Shown here: piece by piece, positions 36,433-44,754 of the stretch
Numbering within the stretch: the stretch's first letter is position 1
Layout: every line of letters begins with the position of its first letter
Assembly (NCBI GenBank): GCA_963807925.1
Contig: CAWEDP010000002.1
Location: forward strand, 2,976,001 to 3,040,000
Direction: 5' to 3'
DNA: 64,000 bases
Source of the DNA: CAWEDP01 sp963807925
GTDB taxonomy: Bacteria > Acidobacteriota > Vicinamibacteria > Vicinamibacterales > CAVVIG01
The notes under the pieces: model-generated
Seen by the model: only the letters and a program-made list of their open reading frames with translations
The model's database searches: none
Told to the model about the DNA's origin: nothing
Translations under genes and position numbers: made by a program

Positions 36433-36760
36433 ATGAGCAGCGGGAACGACAGGTTCGCGGCAATTCGAAAAGGGCTGCTCGAGTTCCTCATCCTGAAGAT
36501 CATCGCAGCAGACAAAGTGTACGCCGCCGACATGCTGGCGCGACTGAGCGGCACCGAATTCGCGACACAGGAAGGCACGCTCTACCCGCTGCTCAGCAAA
36601 CTCCGGCGCGAAGGCCTCGTGGACTACGAATGGCACGAGTCGGAGGCCGGTCCGCCGCGGAAGGTACTACCAGCTCACGGCCAAGGGCCAGTCGCAGCTC
36701 GCCGACCTGGCCGACTACTGGAAATCGATCAACGCGACGGTCAACCAGTTGGGACGATAG
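36433..36760 (+). CDS. PadR-family regulator, frameshifted at GGTAC 36663-36667
   Basis: This is a small winged-helix repressor of the PadR family. RKGLLEFLILKIIAADKVY, AADMLARLSGTEFATQEGTL and YPLLSKLRREGLVDYEWHES are clear PadR helices and wing. The frame breaks at AAGGTACTAC: one G too many. Removing it gives GPPRK-YYQLTAKGQSQLADL and DYWKSINATVNQLGR before a TAG at 36758, the normal PadR end (108 residues). Without repair, translation runs into the next gene and would fuse the truncated PadR to PspC-type protein. The pspC-like start is 8 bp after the repaired stop, so they are one operon. Real lesion versus base-call error is undecided. Confidence 0.82.
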
Positions 36761-36768
36761 GACGGACC

Positions 36769-37956
36769 ATGCAGAAGGTCATCACCATCAATCTGAATGG
36801 GCGCGCATATCAGCTGGACGAATCGGGCTTCGAGACGTTGCGCGCGTACCTCACGCTCGCCGAGACAAAGCTCAAGGACAACCCCGATCGCGCCGAGATC
36901 CTGGCCGATTTCGAGCAGGCCATCGGCGAAAGGTGCGGCAAGTTCCTCGGGGCGCACAAGACGGTGATCACGGCAGCCGAGATGGACCAGGTGCTGGCGG
37001 AAATGGGGCCGGTCGAAGGCCCGGAGCCGCCTGGTACGGGCGCCGACCGAACCGACACCGATCACGACGACGCGGACGTCCACATGAAATGGCAGCGGCG
37101 CCTGTACCGCATCCGCGAGGGGCAGGTGATCGCCGGCGTCTGCACCGGCCTGGCGGCCTATTTTGGAATCGACGTGACGATTGTCCGCATTCTGTTCCTG
37201 CTCCTGACCATCTTCACGTTCGGGTGGGCACTGCTGGCCTATTGGGCGCTGGTGTTCATCGTGCCGGAGGCCCAGACCTCCGACGAGCGCGCGGCCGCGC
37301 ACGGCCAGCGGCCTTTCAACGCCCAGGAGCTGATCGATCAGGCCAGGAAGACGGCGGCCGATTTCAAGGCGACCGCCGGCTTCACCCAGCGCGAATGGAA
37401 GCGGCAGTGGCGCGAACAACGGCGGCAGTGGAGGGCCCAGCATCGCGCGTGGCAGCAGCAGTGGCGCGAGCGGGTCGTCGATGCGCGGGCGTGGCGCCCA
37501 TGGACCGTGCCGCCGCCCGGCTACGCCGTGCCGCCATGGGCCGGCTATCTGATGCCGATCTTCAGTCTGGCGAGCCTGGCGTTCTTCGTGGCGCTGATCC
37601 TCGCCATCACGTCGCTCGTGAACACCGGCGCTCTCTGGGGGTGGCCGCTCCCGACGGGCGTCCCCCTCTGGGCCGGCATCCTCATCCTGATCGTCTTCTT
37701 CCAGCTCGTCACCGCCCCGCTTCGGGCGGCGCGCCACGCGTCCTACTACGCCTGGGGATACCCGTCCGCCTGGTTCGCGGCGTGGGACGGCCTCGTCGCG
37801 ACCGGGATGACGATGCTGTTCATCTGGCTGCTCTACACCCACATGCCGCCGACGCACGATCTGCGCGAGTTCATGCAGAACCTGCCGGTCGCGTTCCGGA
37901 ACCTCATGCAGGAGTTCTCGATGTGGATCCGCGACCTCGCCGCGCAGTTCAAGTAG
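36769..37956 (+). CDS. PspC-domain membrane protein
   Basis: This 395-residue protein has an N-terminal acidic domain (ITINLNGRAYQLDESGFETL, then NPDRAEILADFEQAIGERC), followed by a PspC domain at about residues 105-165. The PspC part shows RLYRIREGQVIAGVCTGLAA, YFGIDVTIVRILFLLLTIF and WALLAYWALVFIVPEA. A Trp/Arg/Gln-rich coiled segment (about 205-245) precedes two or three further membrane segments. PspC-type proteins are linked to envelope stress responses. It lies directly downstream of padR, which is the standard partner for this family. Its end overlaps the convergent OsmC gene by 8 bp. Confidence 0.85.
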   Translation: MQKVITINLNGRAYQLDESGFETLRAYLTLAETKLKDNPDRAEILADFEQAIGERCGKFLGAHKTVITAAEMDQVLAEMGPVEGPEPPGTGADRTDTDHDDADVHMKWQRRLYRIREGQVIAGVCTGLAAYFGIDVTIVRILFLLLTIFTFGWALLAYWALVFIVPEAQTSDERAAAHGQRPFNAQELIDQARKTAADFKATAGFTQREWKRQWREQRRQWRAQHRAWQQQWRERVVDARAWRPWTVPPPGYAVPPWAGYLMPIFSLASLAFFVALILAITSLVNTGALWGWPLPTGVPLWAGILILIVFFQLVTAPLRAARHASYYAWGYPSAWFAAWDGLVATGMTMLFIWLLYTHMPPTHDLREFMQNLPVAFRNLMQEFSMWIRDLAAQFK

Positions 37957-38380
37957 CGGCCGACAGGTCCACGGGCCTCCCCTCGAACGAAATCGACACG
38001 GGCGCCGACCGTCGCAGCGTGTTCGTCACGGCGCACGCCCGTGCGGCAATGGCAATGACCTTTTCCACGGCCTCGGCGTCCTGATGGACCGCGGACACGT
38101 TCATCGTGAACGCGGTGAACCGATCGGGCGCCCCCTCGAGGTCGCCGCTGACCTCGACGAGGACGTTCGACACCGCGGCCTCTCGCGCGCGAACCGCCGC
38201 CAGCAGGTTGCTCACAAAACAGCCGCCCAGGCCCATCAGCAGGTATTCGCCCCCGAGCGGCCCGCGGTCGCTGCCCCCCTTCGCAATCGGGCGATCCACG
38301 ACCACCTGGTGGGTGCGCGCCGTCGCGGTCGCGGTCGCCGGGCCGATTTGTGCAATCTGAACGGTCAGCGTCTGTTTCAT
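37949..38380 (-). CDS. OsmC-family peroxiredoxin-like protein
   Basis: This 143-residue cytosolic protein belongs to the OsmC/Ohr family of thiol-dependent hydroperoxide reductases. The two expected cysteines are present: LMGLGGCFVSNLLAA and ARACAVTNTLRR, in the usual positions on neighbouring helices. GPLGGEYLLMGLGGCF is the family block. ATG 38380 was chosen because the upstream codons have no family match. It is divergent from the aldehyde dehydrogenase gene and overlaps pspC at its 3' end by 8 bp. Whether it is OsmC or Ohr subfamily is not certain. Confidence 0.85.
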   Translation of the reverse strand: MKQTLTVQIAQIGPATATATARTHQVVVDRPIAKGGSDRGPLGGEYLLMGLGGCFVSNLLAAVRAREAAVSNVLVEVSGDLEGAPDRFTAFTMNVSAVHQDAEAVEKVIAIAARACAVTNTLRRSAPVSISFEGRPVDLSAAT

Positions 38381-38405
38381 GTGGCGCGCCTCCGAGCTGG
38401 GCAGG

Positions 38406-38411
38406 TATAAT
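38406..38411 (+). promoter_or_regulatory. -10 motif TATAAT for acylating aldehyde dehydrogenase gene
   Basis: A perfect TATAAT lies 38 bp before the ATG at 38449, and a GTAAGGAACC ribosome site sits between them. No consensus -35 is seen at 17 bp. Confidence 0.5.
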
Positions 38412-38448
38412 AGTAGGTCCGTTCCGCCCTTCTTGTAAGGAACCAACC

Positions 38449-39870
38449 ATGAGCACCATGACCGCCGTGACCAGCGCCAGCGTCTGCGCCCAGGAGCCCG
38501 CCACCACGTCGAACACGCAGGTCCAGGAGCTCGTCTCCCGGGCGCGCGTCGCGCAGGCCGCTTTCGAGTCGTATTCCCAGGAGCAGGTGGATGCCATTGT
38601 CAAGGGCATCGGCAAGTACGTCTACGAGCACGCCGAGATGCTGGCCCGCATGGCCGTCGACGAAACCGGCATCGGCGTGTACGAGGACAAGATCCTCAAG
38701 AACAAGGGCAAGGCCCGCGTCATCTGGAACAGCCTGAAGGACAAGAAGTCGCGCGGCATCATCGGCGACGACGAAGAGGCCAATCTCGTGTACGTCGCCA
38801 AGCCGATGGGCGTCGTCGGCGCGGTGACGCCCGTGACCAACCCGATCGTGACCCCGATGTGCAACGCCATGTTCGCACTCAAGACCGGCAACGCTGTCAT
38901 CTTCGCCCCGCATCCGAAAGCCGAGCAGTGCACGGTCCACCTGACCGACGCGTTCATGGACGTGGTGAAGCGCTGCGGCGGTCCCGCCCATCTGGTGCAG
39001 ACGATCCGCAACGGCTCCATCGAGACGACGCAGGAGCTGATGAAGGTGGTGGACGTGGTCGTTGCCACCGGTGGCGGCGCAATGGTGAAATCCGCCTACT
39101 CCTCCGGCCGACCCTCGTTCGGGGTCGGGGCGGGGAACGTGCCGGTGATCATCGACCGCGATGTCAACCTCAAGGACGCGGCCGAGAAGATCGTCGCCGG
39201 CGCGGCGTTCGACAACGGCATCATCTGCTCACACGAGCAGTTCGTGCTCACACCGGAAGAGCGCTACCAGGACACGCTGCAGGCGTTTGAGGCGACCGGA
39301 AAGGTCTGGTTCACCTCGAACGAGGCCGACGTCCAGGCGCTGCGCGACATCGTGTTTCCGGGCGGCCGTCTCAACAAGGACGTCGTCGGCCGATCGGCCA
39401 GCGAGATCGCGCAGATGGCCGGCCTCAACGTGCCGCCGTCGACTCGCGTCATCCTGCTGCCGGCCCGGGGCGCCGGCCTCGACGATGTGCTCGCGAAGGA
39501 AAAGCTCTGTCCGGTCGTCGCCATCCTGCCGTATCGGGCGTTCGAGGAAGCCGTGGAGAAGGCGAAGGCGAACCTGCTCGTGGAAGGCGCCGGCCACTCC
39601 GCCGCGCTCCACTCGAACGACGACGCGCACATCCGCGCCGCGGGCGTCGGGCTGCCGGTGAGCCGTCTGGTGGTCAACCAGCCGTGCGCGCTGACCGCCG
39701 GCGGATCGCTGACCAACGGCTTCGCGCCGACCACCACGCTGGGATGCGGATCGTGGGGCGGCAACTCGATTTCCGAGAACCTCGACTACAAGCACCTGAT
39801 GAACGTGTCGCGGATCGGCAAGGTGATCGCGAACAGGAAGGTGCCGACCGACGCGGAAATCTGGGCCTGA
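38449..39870 (+). CDS. Acylating aldehyde dehydrogenase (SauS/EutE/AdhE-N-like)
   Basis: This 473-residue enzyme belongs to the CoA-acylating aldehyde dehydrogenase family, converting an aldehyde plus CoA and NAD(P) to an acyl-CoA. It shows VGAVTPVTNPIVTPMCNAMF and ALKTGNAVIFAPHPKAEQC (cofactor region). VVVATGGGAMVKSAYSSGRP and FGVGAGNVPVIIDR follow, then the catalytic cysteine in AFDNGIICSHEQFV. The closing NQPCALTAGGSLTNGFAPTT is typical of acetaldehyde and sulfoacetaldehyde dehydrogenases. Substrate cannot be chosen: sulfoacetaldehyde and acetaldehyde are both plausible, and no sulfonate or eut genes are near. A good ribosome site (AAGGA) precedes the start. Confidence 0.85.
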   Translation: MSTMTAVTSASVCAQEPATTSNTQVQELVSRARVAQAAFESYSQEQVDAIVKGIGKYVYEHAEMLARMAVDETGIGVYEDKILKNKGKARVIWNSLKDKKSRGIIGDDEEANLVYVAKPMGVVGAVTPVTNPIVTPMCNAMFALKTGNAVIFAPHPKAEQCTVHLTDAFMDVVKRCGGPAHLVQTIRNGSIETTQELMKVVDVVVATGGGAMVKSAYSSGRPSFGVGAGNVPVIIDRDVNLKDAAEKIVAGAAFDNGIICSHEQFVLTPEERYQDTLQAFEATGKVWFTSNEADVQALRDIVFPGGRLNKDVVGRSASEIAQMAGLNVPPSTRVILLPARGAGLDDVLAKEKLCPVVAILPYRAFEEAVEKAKANLLVEGAGHSAALHSNDDAHIRAAGVGLPVSRLVVNQPCALTAGGSLTNGFAPTTTLGCGSWGGNSISENLDYKHLMNVSRIGKVIANRKVPTDAEIWA

Positions 39871-39898
39871 GCGGTCGCGGGTCGGCCGCCTTTCTGGG

Positions 39899-39904
39899 TA
39901 TACT
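39899..39904 (+). promoter_or_regulatory. -10 motif TATACT
   Basis: TATACT lies 24 bp before the ATG at 39929, and AGGAGG at 39915-39920 sits between. A -35 would fall in the end of the preceding gene and is not obvious. Confidence 0.4.
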
Positions 39905-39928
39905 GCCGCCGCACAGGAGGCAGTGTCC

Positions 39929-40624
39929 ATGAACAGAAGCCGGATTGTCTTGCTTGCCGCGTCGGTGGTCTGCGGAACCCTGAGCCTGGCCGCGCAGCAG
40001 TCGCCGCCGCCAGGCTCCGGCGCAGGACGCGGTGCCGCCGCGCGGGGCCGCGCGCCGCTGCTGTTCCGCGAGGAGTGGAAGCAGACGCCAGCCGGCGGCG
40101 AGCACCCCGTCACCCCTGAATCGATCGCGAACTCCACGCTCGAGTTGAAGCTGTACGGCACCACCAGCAAAGAGGTGCAGCTGACCGGCAGCGCCACCGA
40201 CGAGAACAATCCCATTCACGTGTGGACCGGACTCTGCACGACGCCGTGCGCGGTCGCCTTCCGCGACCGGAGCGCCTTTGCCGATCTCTCCGGCCTCTCG
40301 CGCATCAAGTGGGTGACGAAGGTGTCCGGCTTTCACCAGGTGCGGCCGGCCGTGAAACTGGCCGACGGCACGTGGCTCGTGGGCGATCACGCCGACGGCT
40401 CGACGACCGACTGGCTGACCAGCGAGTTCTCCCTCGCCGACGTCCGGTGGCTGCGCCTCGACATCAACAGCGTCGTCACGAAAGGCAATTTCGTCGACAA
40501 GCCGGATCTGTCGAAGGTGGACGAGATCGGCTTCGCCGATTTGCTGCCCGGCAGCGGCCACGGTCCCGGCGGGTGGGTGGACGTGGCAGCCGTGGAGGTC
40601 TACGGCAAGCCGGTCAAACGCTAG
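39929..40624 (+). CDS. Exported hypothetical protein, beta-sandwich-like
   Basis: I do not recognise a function. The 231-residue protein begins at ATG 39929, eight bases after AGGAGG, with a signal peptide (RIVLLAASVVCGTLSLAAQ). The mature part is beta-rich with GTTSKEVQLTGSATDENNP, HVWTGLCTTPCAVAFRDRS and VDVAAVEVYGKPVKR. The general look is of a carbohydrate-binding or DUF1080-like sandwich found in soil bacteria, by resemblance only. A cysteine pair (CTTPC) may form a disulfide. It is followed by the dispersed palindrome cluster and then a PQQ dehydrogenase. Confidence 0.65.
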   Translation: MNRSRIVLLAASVVCGTLSLAAQQSPPPGSGAGRGAAARGRAPLLFREEWKQTPAGGEHPVTPESIANSTLELKLYGTTSKEVQLTGSATDENNPIHVWTGLCTTPCAVAFRDRSAFADLSGLSRIKWVTKVSGFHQVRPAVKLADGTWLVGDHADGSTTDWLTSEFSLADVRWLRLDINSVVTKGNFVDKPDLSKVDEIGFADLLPGSGHGPGGWVDVAAVEVYGKPVKR

Positions 40625-40639
40625 TGACAGGGCCCGGTC

Positions 40640-40698
40640 GTGTCCGGCTTCCCCTGTAGTGTCCGGCTTCCCCTGTAGTGTCCGGCTTCAGCCGGACC
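40640..40698. repeat. REP-like palindrome with two half copies
   Basis: One full GTCCGGCTTCAGCCGGAC copy lies at 40680-40697, preceded by two partial copies reading GTGTCCGGCTTCCCCTGTA at about 40640 and 40660. It sits in the 94-bp spacer before the PQQ dehydrogenase gene. Confidence 0.82.
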
Positions 40699-40718
40699 TG
40701 ACAGCGTAAGGAGCGCGT

Positions 40719-42446
40719 ATGAAGCGATGGTTCTGCCTGCCGCTGATTGCCCTGGCGGTCGCCTTCGGCGTGGCGCCGCGCGCCCAGCAACGCGCACGAC
40801 GCTACGTGCCGGTCACCGACGCCATGCTCCAGAAGCCGGATGCGGCCGACTGGCTGTCGTGGCGGCGGACGCTCGACGGGTGGGGCTACAGCCCGCTGAA
40901 TCAGATCAACAGGACCAACGTCGCGCAGCTCCGCATGGCGTGGGCGCACGGCCTGGGACCGGGCAATCAGGAGGGCACGCCGCTGGTGCACGACGGCGTC
41001 ATGTACGTGCCGGATCCCGGCGATCACATCCTCGCCATCGACGTGAAGAGCGGCGACGTGCTGTGGGAGTACCGCCGGAAGCTGCCCGAAGGCGTGCGGC
41101 CGAAGACCGACCGCGCGATCGCGATCTGGGGCAACACGATCATCAACTCGAGCTCCGACAACTTCATCTACGCGCTCGATGCGCGGACCGGCCGCCTGGT
41201 GTGGGAGACGCCGGTTCTCGATCCCAGAAAGCGGGCGCCCACGAGCGGCGGTCCCATCGTCGCCAACGGCAAGGTCATCACCGGGCGGCAGTGTCAGCCT
41301 GACGCCGGCCGCGATTCCTGCGTCGTCACGGCGCACGACGCGCGGACCGGCAAGGAATTGTGGCGCTTCCACACGATACCTGGACCGGGAGAGCCGGGCG
41401 ACGAAACGTGGGGGAACGTGCCGATGAACGAACGCTGGCACGTCGGCACATGGATGGTGCCCAGCTACGATCCCGAGACGAACCTGATCATTCTCGGCAC
41501 GTCGGTGACCATCCCGGCGCCGAAGTTCACCCTCGCTGGCAACGACATGAAGCACCTGTTCCACAACTGCACCCTGGCCATCAACGCCGACACCGGCAAG
41601 ATGGTGTGGTACTACCAGCACATCGTCGATCACTGGGACCTGGATCATCCCTTCGAGCGCATCCTCGTGGACACGGTGGTGGCCCCCAACCCGCGCGATG
41701 TGATGTGGATCAGCCCGAAGGTGCGCGCCGGCGAGCGGCGCAAGGTCGTCACCGGCATCCCCGGCAAGACCGGCGTCGTCTATACGCTCGACCGGACGAC
41801 CGGCGAGTTCCTCTGGGCGCGACCGACCGTGGCTCAGAACGTGATCAGCACGATCGAGGGCGACGGCAACGTGATCGTCAACAAGGAAGCGCAGTTCACG
41901 AAGATCAACGAGGAGAAGGTGATCTGCCCCGGGAGCAACGGCGGCAAGAACTGGCCGGCGGGCGCCTACAGTCCGCTGACGAACACGATGTACATGCCGA
42001 TGCAGAACATGTGCATGACGGCAACCACCACGGTGGACACGCGCGACCCGTCGAAGGTCTACGGCCTCACGATGCGGCCGCAGCTCGCGCCGGGCATGAC
42101 GATGGTCGGCACGGTGTGGGCGATTTCAGCAGAAACGGGCCTGACGACCTGGAAGCACGAGCAGCCGGCCGGCATGCTGTCGCTCGTCGCGACGGGCGGC
42201 GGACTGGTCTTCGGCGGCGACGCCAATGGGAAGTTCAAGGCGTTCGACGATCGCACCGGCAAGGTGCTGTGGGAAGTGAACCTCGGCTCGGCGGTCAGCG
42301 GCTACCCCATCGCGTTCGCCGCAGACGGCAAGCAGTACATGGCCGTGATCACCGGGCCGTCGCTCGTGGCGAATTCAGACGCCCGCGTTGCGCCCGATCT
42401 CGTGCAGGGCAACGCCCCGAACGTGTTCGTGTTCTCGCTGCCCTAG
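40719..42446 (+). CDS. Exported PQQ-dependent dehydrogenase
   Basis: This 575-residue periplasmic enzyme is a PQQ-binding beta-propeller dehydrogenase. A signal peptide (FCLPLIALAVAFGVAPRAQ) is followed by WLSWRRTLDGWGYSPLNQIN and repeating tryptophan-docking motifs such as ILAIDVKSGDVLWEYRRK, IYALDARTGRLVWETPVL and VVTAHDARTGKELWRFHT. HIVDHWDLDHPFERI carries the usual active-site acidic residue and substrate region. The neighbouring Cys-Cys pair typical of alcohol dehydrogenases is not seen; single cysteines occur at RQCQPDAGRDSC instead. No cytochrome domain is fused. Substrate is unknown. A palindrome cluster lies directly upstream. Confidence 0.85.
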   Translation: MKRWFCLPLIALAVAFGVAPRAQQRARRYVPVTDAMLQKPDAADWLSWRRTLDGWGYSPLNQINRTNVAQLRMAWAHGLGPGNQEGTPLVHDGVMYVPDPGDHILAIDVKSGDVLWEYRRKLPEGVRPKTDRAIAIWGNTIINSSSDNFIYALDARTGRLVWETPVLDPRKRAPTSGGPIVANGKVITGRQCQPDAGRDSCVVTAHDARTGKELWRFHTIPGPGEPGDETWGNVPMNERWHVGTWMVPSYDPETNLIILGTSVTIPAPKFTLAGNDMKHLFHNCTLAINADTGKMVWYYQHIVDHWDLDHPFERILVDTVVAPNPRDVMWISPKVRAGERRKVVTGIPGKTGVVYTLDRTTGEFLWARPTVAQNVISTIEGDGNVIVNKEAQFTKINEEKVICPGSNGGKNWPAGAYSPLTNTMYMPMQNMCMTATTTVDTRDPSKVYGLTMRPQLAPGMTMVGTVWAISAETGLTTWKHEQPAGMLSLVATGGGLVFGGDANGKFKAFDDRTGKVLWEVNLGSAVSGYPIAFAADGKQYMAVITGPSLVANSDARVAPDLVQGNAPNVFVFSLP

Positions 42447-42459
42447 CGGAAGCCGGGCC

Positions 42460-42473
42460 GGGCGCTAGCGCCC
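42460..42473. terminator. Perfect 14-bp palindrome at convergent gene ends
   Basis: GGGCGCTAGCGCCC spans the convergent ends of the PQQ dehydrogenase and the NTF2-like gene and contains the latter's stop codon. It has no loop, so a terminator role is only a possibility. Confidence 0.3.
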
Positions 42474-42992
42474 CCGTCCTGCGCCCGGCGCTGCGGGCGG
42501 CGCGATCGTGCCGTAGTCCCAGTGCTCGTCAGCCTTGCCGTCTTTGATCCGCCACATGTCGAACCACGTCGTGGTGTAGGTCTTGCCCGGCTCGCGCGGG
42601 TTCTGCAGCTCGCGGACGACGGCCACCACGACGCGGTCGGCTTCGGCGGTGACCGCCACCACCTTGGTCCGCCAGTTGTTCTTGTCGGGAATCGGCCGCG
42701 GATTCCCGCGCGCGCCGAACGCCTTCATCACGGTCTCGCGGCCCGACGCGAAGCTCGGGTTGTGCTGGATGTACTCCTCGGTGAGGTACTTCGGCGCCTC
42801 ATCCCAGTGCCCGGCCTCGAGGAGATCGCGCATGATATGCATCACGACCTGCTTGTTGGCGTTCAACTTCGGATCGGGGCTCGTGAAGAGCGATTCCGGA
42901 TCCGGCGAGCCGGTGACCGGCACCTGGGCCGCCGCGGGCACCGCCGCGAGTGCGGCCACGAGCGCTGCTGCAAACAGATATTTGGTGGTCAT
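42465..42992 (-). CDS. Exported NTF2/SnoaL-like protein
   Basis: This 175-residue exported protein belongs to the NTF2-like superfamily. It has a signal peptide (LFAAALVAALAAVPAAAQ), then a conical alpha/beta fold: NKQVVMHIMRDLLEAGHWDE, PKYLTEEYIQHNPSFASGR, TYTTTWFDMWRIKDGKADEH and WDYGT. YIQHNP is a signature of polyketide cyclase or ester-cyclase-like members. Substrate is unknown. It is convergent with the PQQ dehydrogenase; a small palindrome marks the joint ends. Confidence 0.78.
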   Translation of the reverse strand: MTTKYLFAAALVAALAAVPAAAQVPVTGSPDPESLFTSPDPKLNANKQVVMHIMRDLLEAGHWDEAPKYLTEEYIQHNPSFASGRETVMKAFGARGNPRPIPDKNNWRTKVVAVTAEADRVVVAVVRELQNPREPGKTYTTTWFDMWRIKDGKADEHWDYGTIAPPAAPGAGRGR

Positions 42993-43110
42993 GAGATGAC
43001 ATGCTGCCGGGCCGGACCGACGCTGTCAAGACACGAAGATCGCCCGGCGCACCGCGCGCTCGATGGCCCGGAGCCGTCACCGGGCCGGGGGTCGAAACCG
43101 CCGCCATCGC

Positions 43111-43870
43111 CTACCGACGCCTCGTCACCTTCATCGTCCAGTCGCCGTACATGGCATTCGGCAGCAGAAAGCAGCTGAGGCCGAACGCGTCGTCGCTGCC
43201 GGTGCCGGGAATCGCCTCGGACGCGTCGGGAAAGTCTCCCATCTGATCGCCGACCAACGCGACAATCACCATCGGCCGGCCGCTCCACGCGCAGTCGCCG
43301 GCCCCGGTGACGACCTCGCGGCGGCGGTTCGCCTTGGGATCCTGCGCATCCTTCTGCGGACACAAGCGATCGTCGTCGCTCCACAGCGCGGCAGTCTTCA
43401 GGTTGTCGCGCGTCGGCTCGGTGAGAGTGGCGCTGCGATTCGTGATCCACGCCACGTGGCCGCCGGCGCGATGCACGCGAGCGACGAATTCCCGGACTCC
43501 GGGCAGCGGCGGCGCCTGACGCCGGTCCACCCACGCGGCCCACGAATCGGCATCCCAGGGCAATCCGTACGAGGCGCGTTCGAGGCTGTAGGTGGAGTTG
43601 TCCAGCGCCGTTTCATCGACGTCCAGCACGACGGCCCACGGCCTCTCGTGGAGGTCGGATGACGCGCGAGCCACGGCCTCACCGGCCACGCGGTACGTCT
43701 GACGCGCCAGTGCCGCGTACTCCTCGCTGTCGCGCGTGGTACTTGATGCCGAGCTCGCGAACCGTTGCGGTCTGTTGGGCGTGAACGGTCGCTCCAAAGA
43801 CGAGAACGGCTGCCAGTCGCCGCGTCCATCGATTCTTCCCCACCGTGCACCTCGCTGTCTTTGATGTCAC
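43111..43870 (-). CDS. HAD-superfamily class C acid phosphatase (e(P4)-like), frameshifted at GGTAC 43738-43742
   Basis: This is an exported HAD-family phosphatase like lipoprotein e(P4) or class B/C acid phosphatases. The HAD nucleophile motif reads VVLDVDETALDNS; later motifs are GGHVAWITNRSAT and LVGDQMGDFPDA. The frame breaks near residue 45: AAGTACCACG carries one extra C. Removing it joins LAAVLVFGATVHAQQTATVR-ELGIKY to TRDSEEYAALARQTY, the expected N-terminal helix. The total is about 252 residues from ATG 43870, or about 243 from an alternative GTG at 43843 that directly precedes a good signal peptide. No neighbours suggest a substrate. Confidence 0.78.
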
Positions 43871-44025
43871 GCCTCTTCCACGCGCGTGTCACCGCTCTGT
43901 CATCGCTCGTCGGCTCGATGTGTCAGATGCAGAGGACGCCCGTATCCAATGTAGAACACCGCGACGAGCGCAACTGCTGATATCGACGACGCCGACATGG
44001 CAAGCGCCGTGCTCGCTCCCCGGCC

Positions 44026-44730
44026 GTGACGTCCCGGCGTATGGATTCGCATCCTCGATCGGACACCGGCTCATCGTCGGCTGCCACCTCGGCGGTCGCC
44101 TCCATCTTGAGGCCGTCTCGGAGGGCCGCACGAAAGGGCGGCCAACGGTGCAAGGCGCCGGTATCGATCGCCGGCATCATGCTCCTGGCCGCCACATCGG
44201 TCGGCCACGGAGCCGCGGGCCCTCTCGTTCGCGGCGATGCATCGATCCGGCACGACGTCCAGGTCGGCACATGGACGCTCGGAGCCGGCGGCGCCGCGCT
44301 CACGCTCGCGCTCGATCCGTCACGTGATTTCGAGATCCTGTCACTCGTCAGCCCGACGAGCCATGTGTGGACCGTCGGCGCCGTACCCGGCACCTCGATG
44401 ACGGTGAATGGTACAACGCTGAAGTTCGGCAGCCGGGCGGCGGGCTTTCGATACGAAAGCGTTTCGACGTCGGACGACGGCCACGTGCTCCGGCTGGACG
44501 CGATCTTCGCGCTGCCCGCCGCGGGCCTGCGTGTGGTCCGGCACTTTGCCGTGGCCGATGGATCGCCCACGTTCGAAACGTGGTCGACGCTGGAGCGCCT
44601 GACCACGCCGGTAAGCGTATCCAATCTCAACGCCACCGCGATCGGATCCGACATCATGGCCGACGGTATCGACATCCTGCAATTGCCGGGCTCGGCTGCG
44701 CACATCCTGATGCTCACCGAAACCGAGTGA
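44026..44730 (+). CDS. Exported hypothetical protein, possibly truncated
   Basis: I do not recognise a function. The 234-residue frame has a signal-like stretch (VSIAGIMLLAATSVGHGAAG) after about 45 residues of basic leader, so the real start may be later than 44026. The mature part is beta-rich: VQVGTWTLGAGGAALTLALD, TSHVWTVGAVPGTSMTVNGT and HFAVADGSPTFETWSTLERL. It resembles the N-terminal beta-domain of large glycosidases, but no catalytic domain follows, so it could be a remnant. Nothing in the neighbourhood supports a role. Confidence 0.55.
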   Translation: MTSRRMDSHPRSDTGSSSAATSAVASILRPSRRAARKGGQRCKAPVSIAGIMLLAATSVGHGAAGPLVRGDASIRHDVQVGTWTLGAGGAALTLALDPSRDFEILSLVSPTSHVWTVGAVPGTSMTVNGTTLKFGSRAAGFRYESVSTSDDGHVLRLDAIFALPAAGLRVVRHFAVADGSPTFETWSTLERLTTPVSVSNLNATAIGSDIMADGIDILQLPGSAAHILMLTETE

Positions 44731-44754
44731 CCGTCGCGCGGCGGGCGCGCCACA

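Noticed and set aside
36385..37956. A genuine PadR-PspC fusion protein
   Set aside because: The fused frame has no PadR C-terminus; deleting one base gives a complete PadR with its own stop 8 bp before a normal PspC start.
16417..43742. Programmed translational frameshifting at GTACC in four genes
   Set aside because: The extra base lies on opposite sides of GTAC relative to the coding direction (after it in three genes, before it in padR), so one mRNA slippery site cannot explain all cases.
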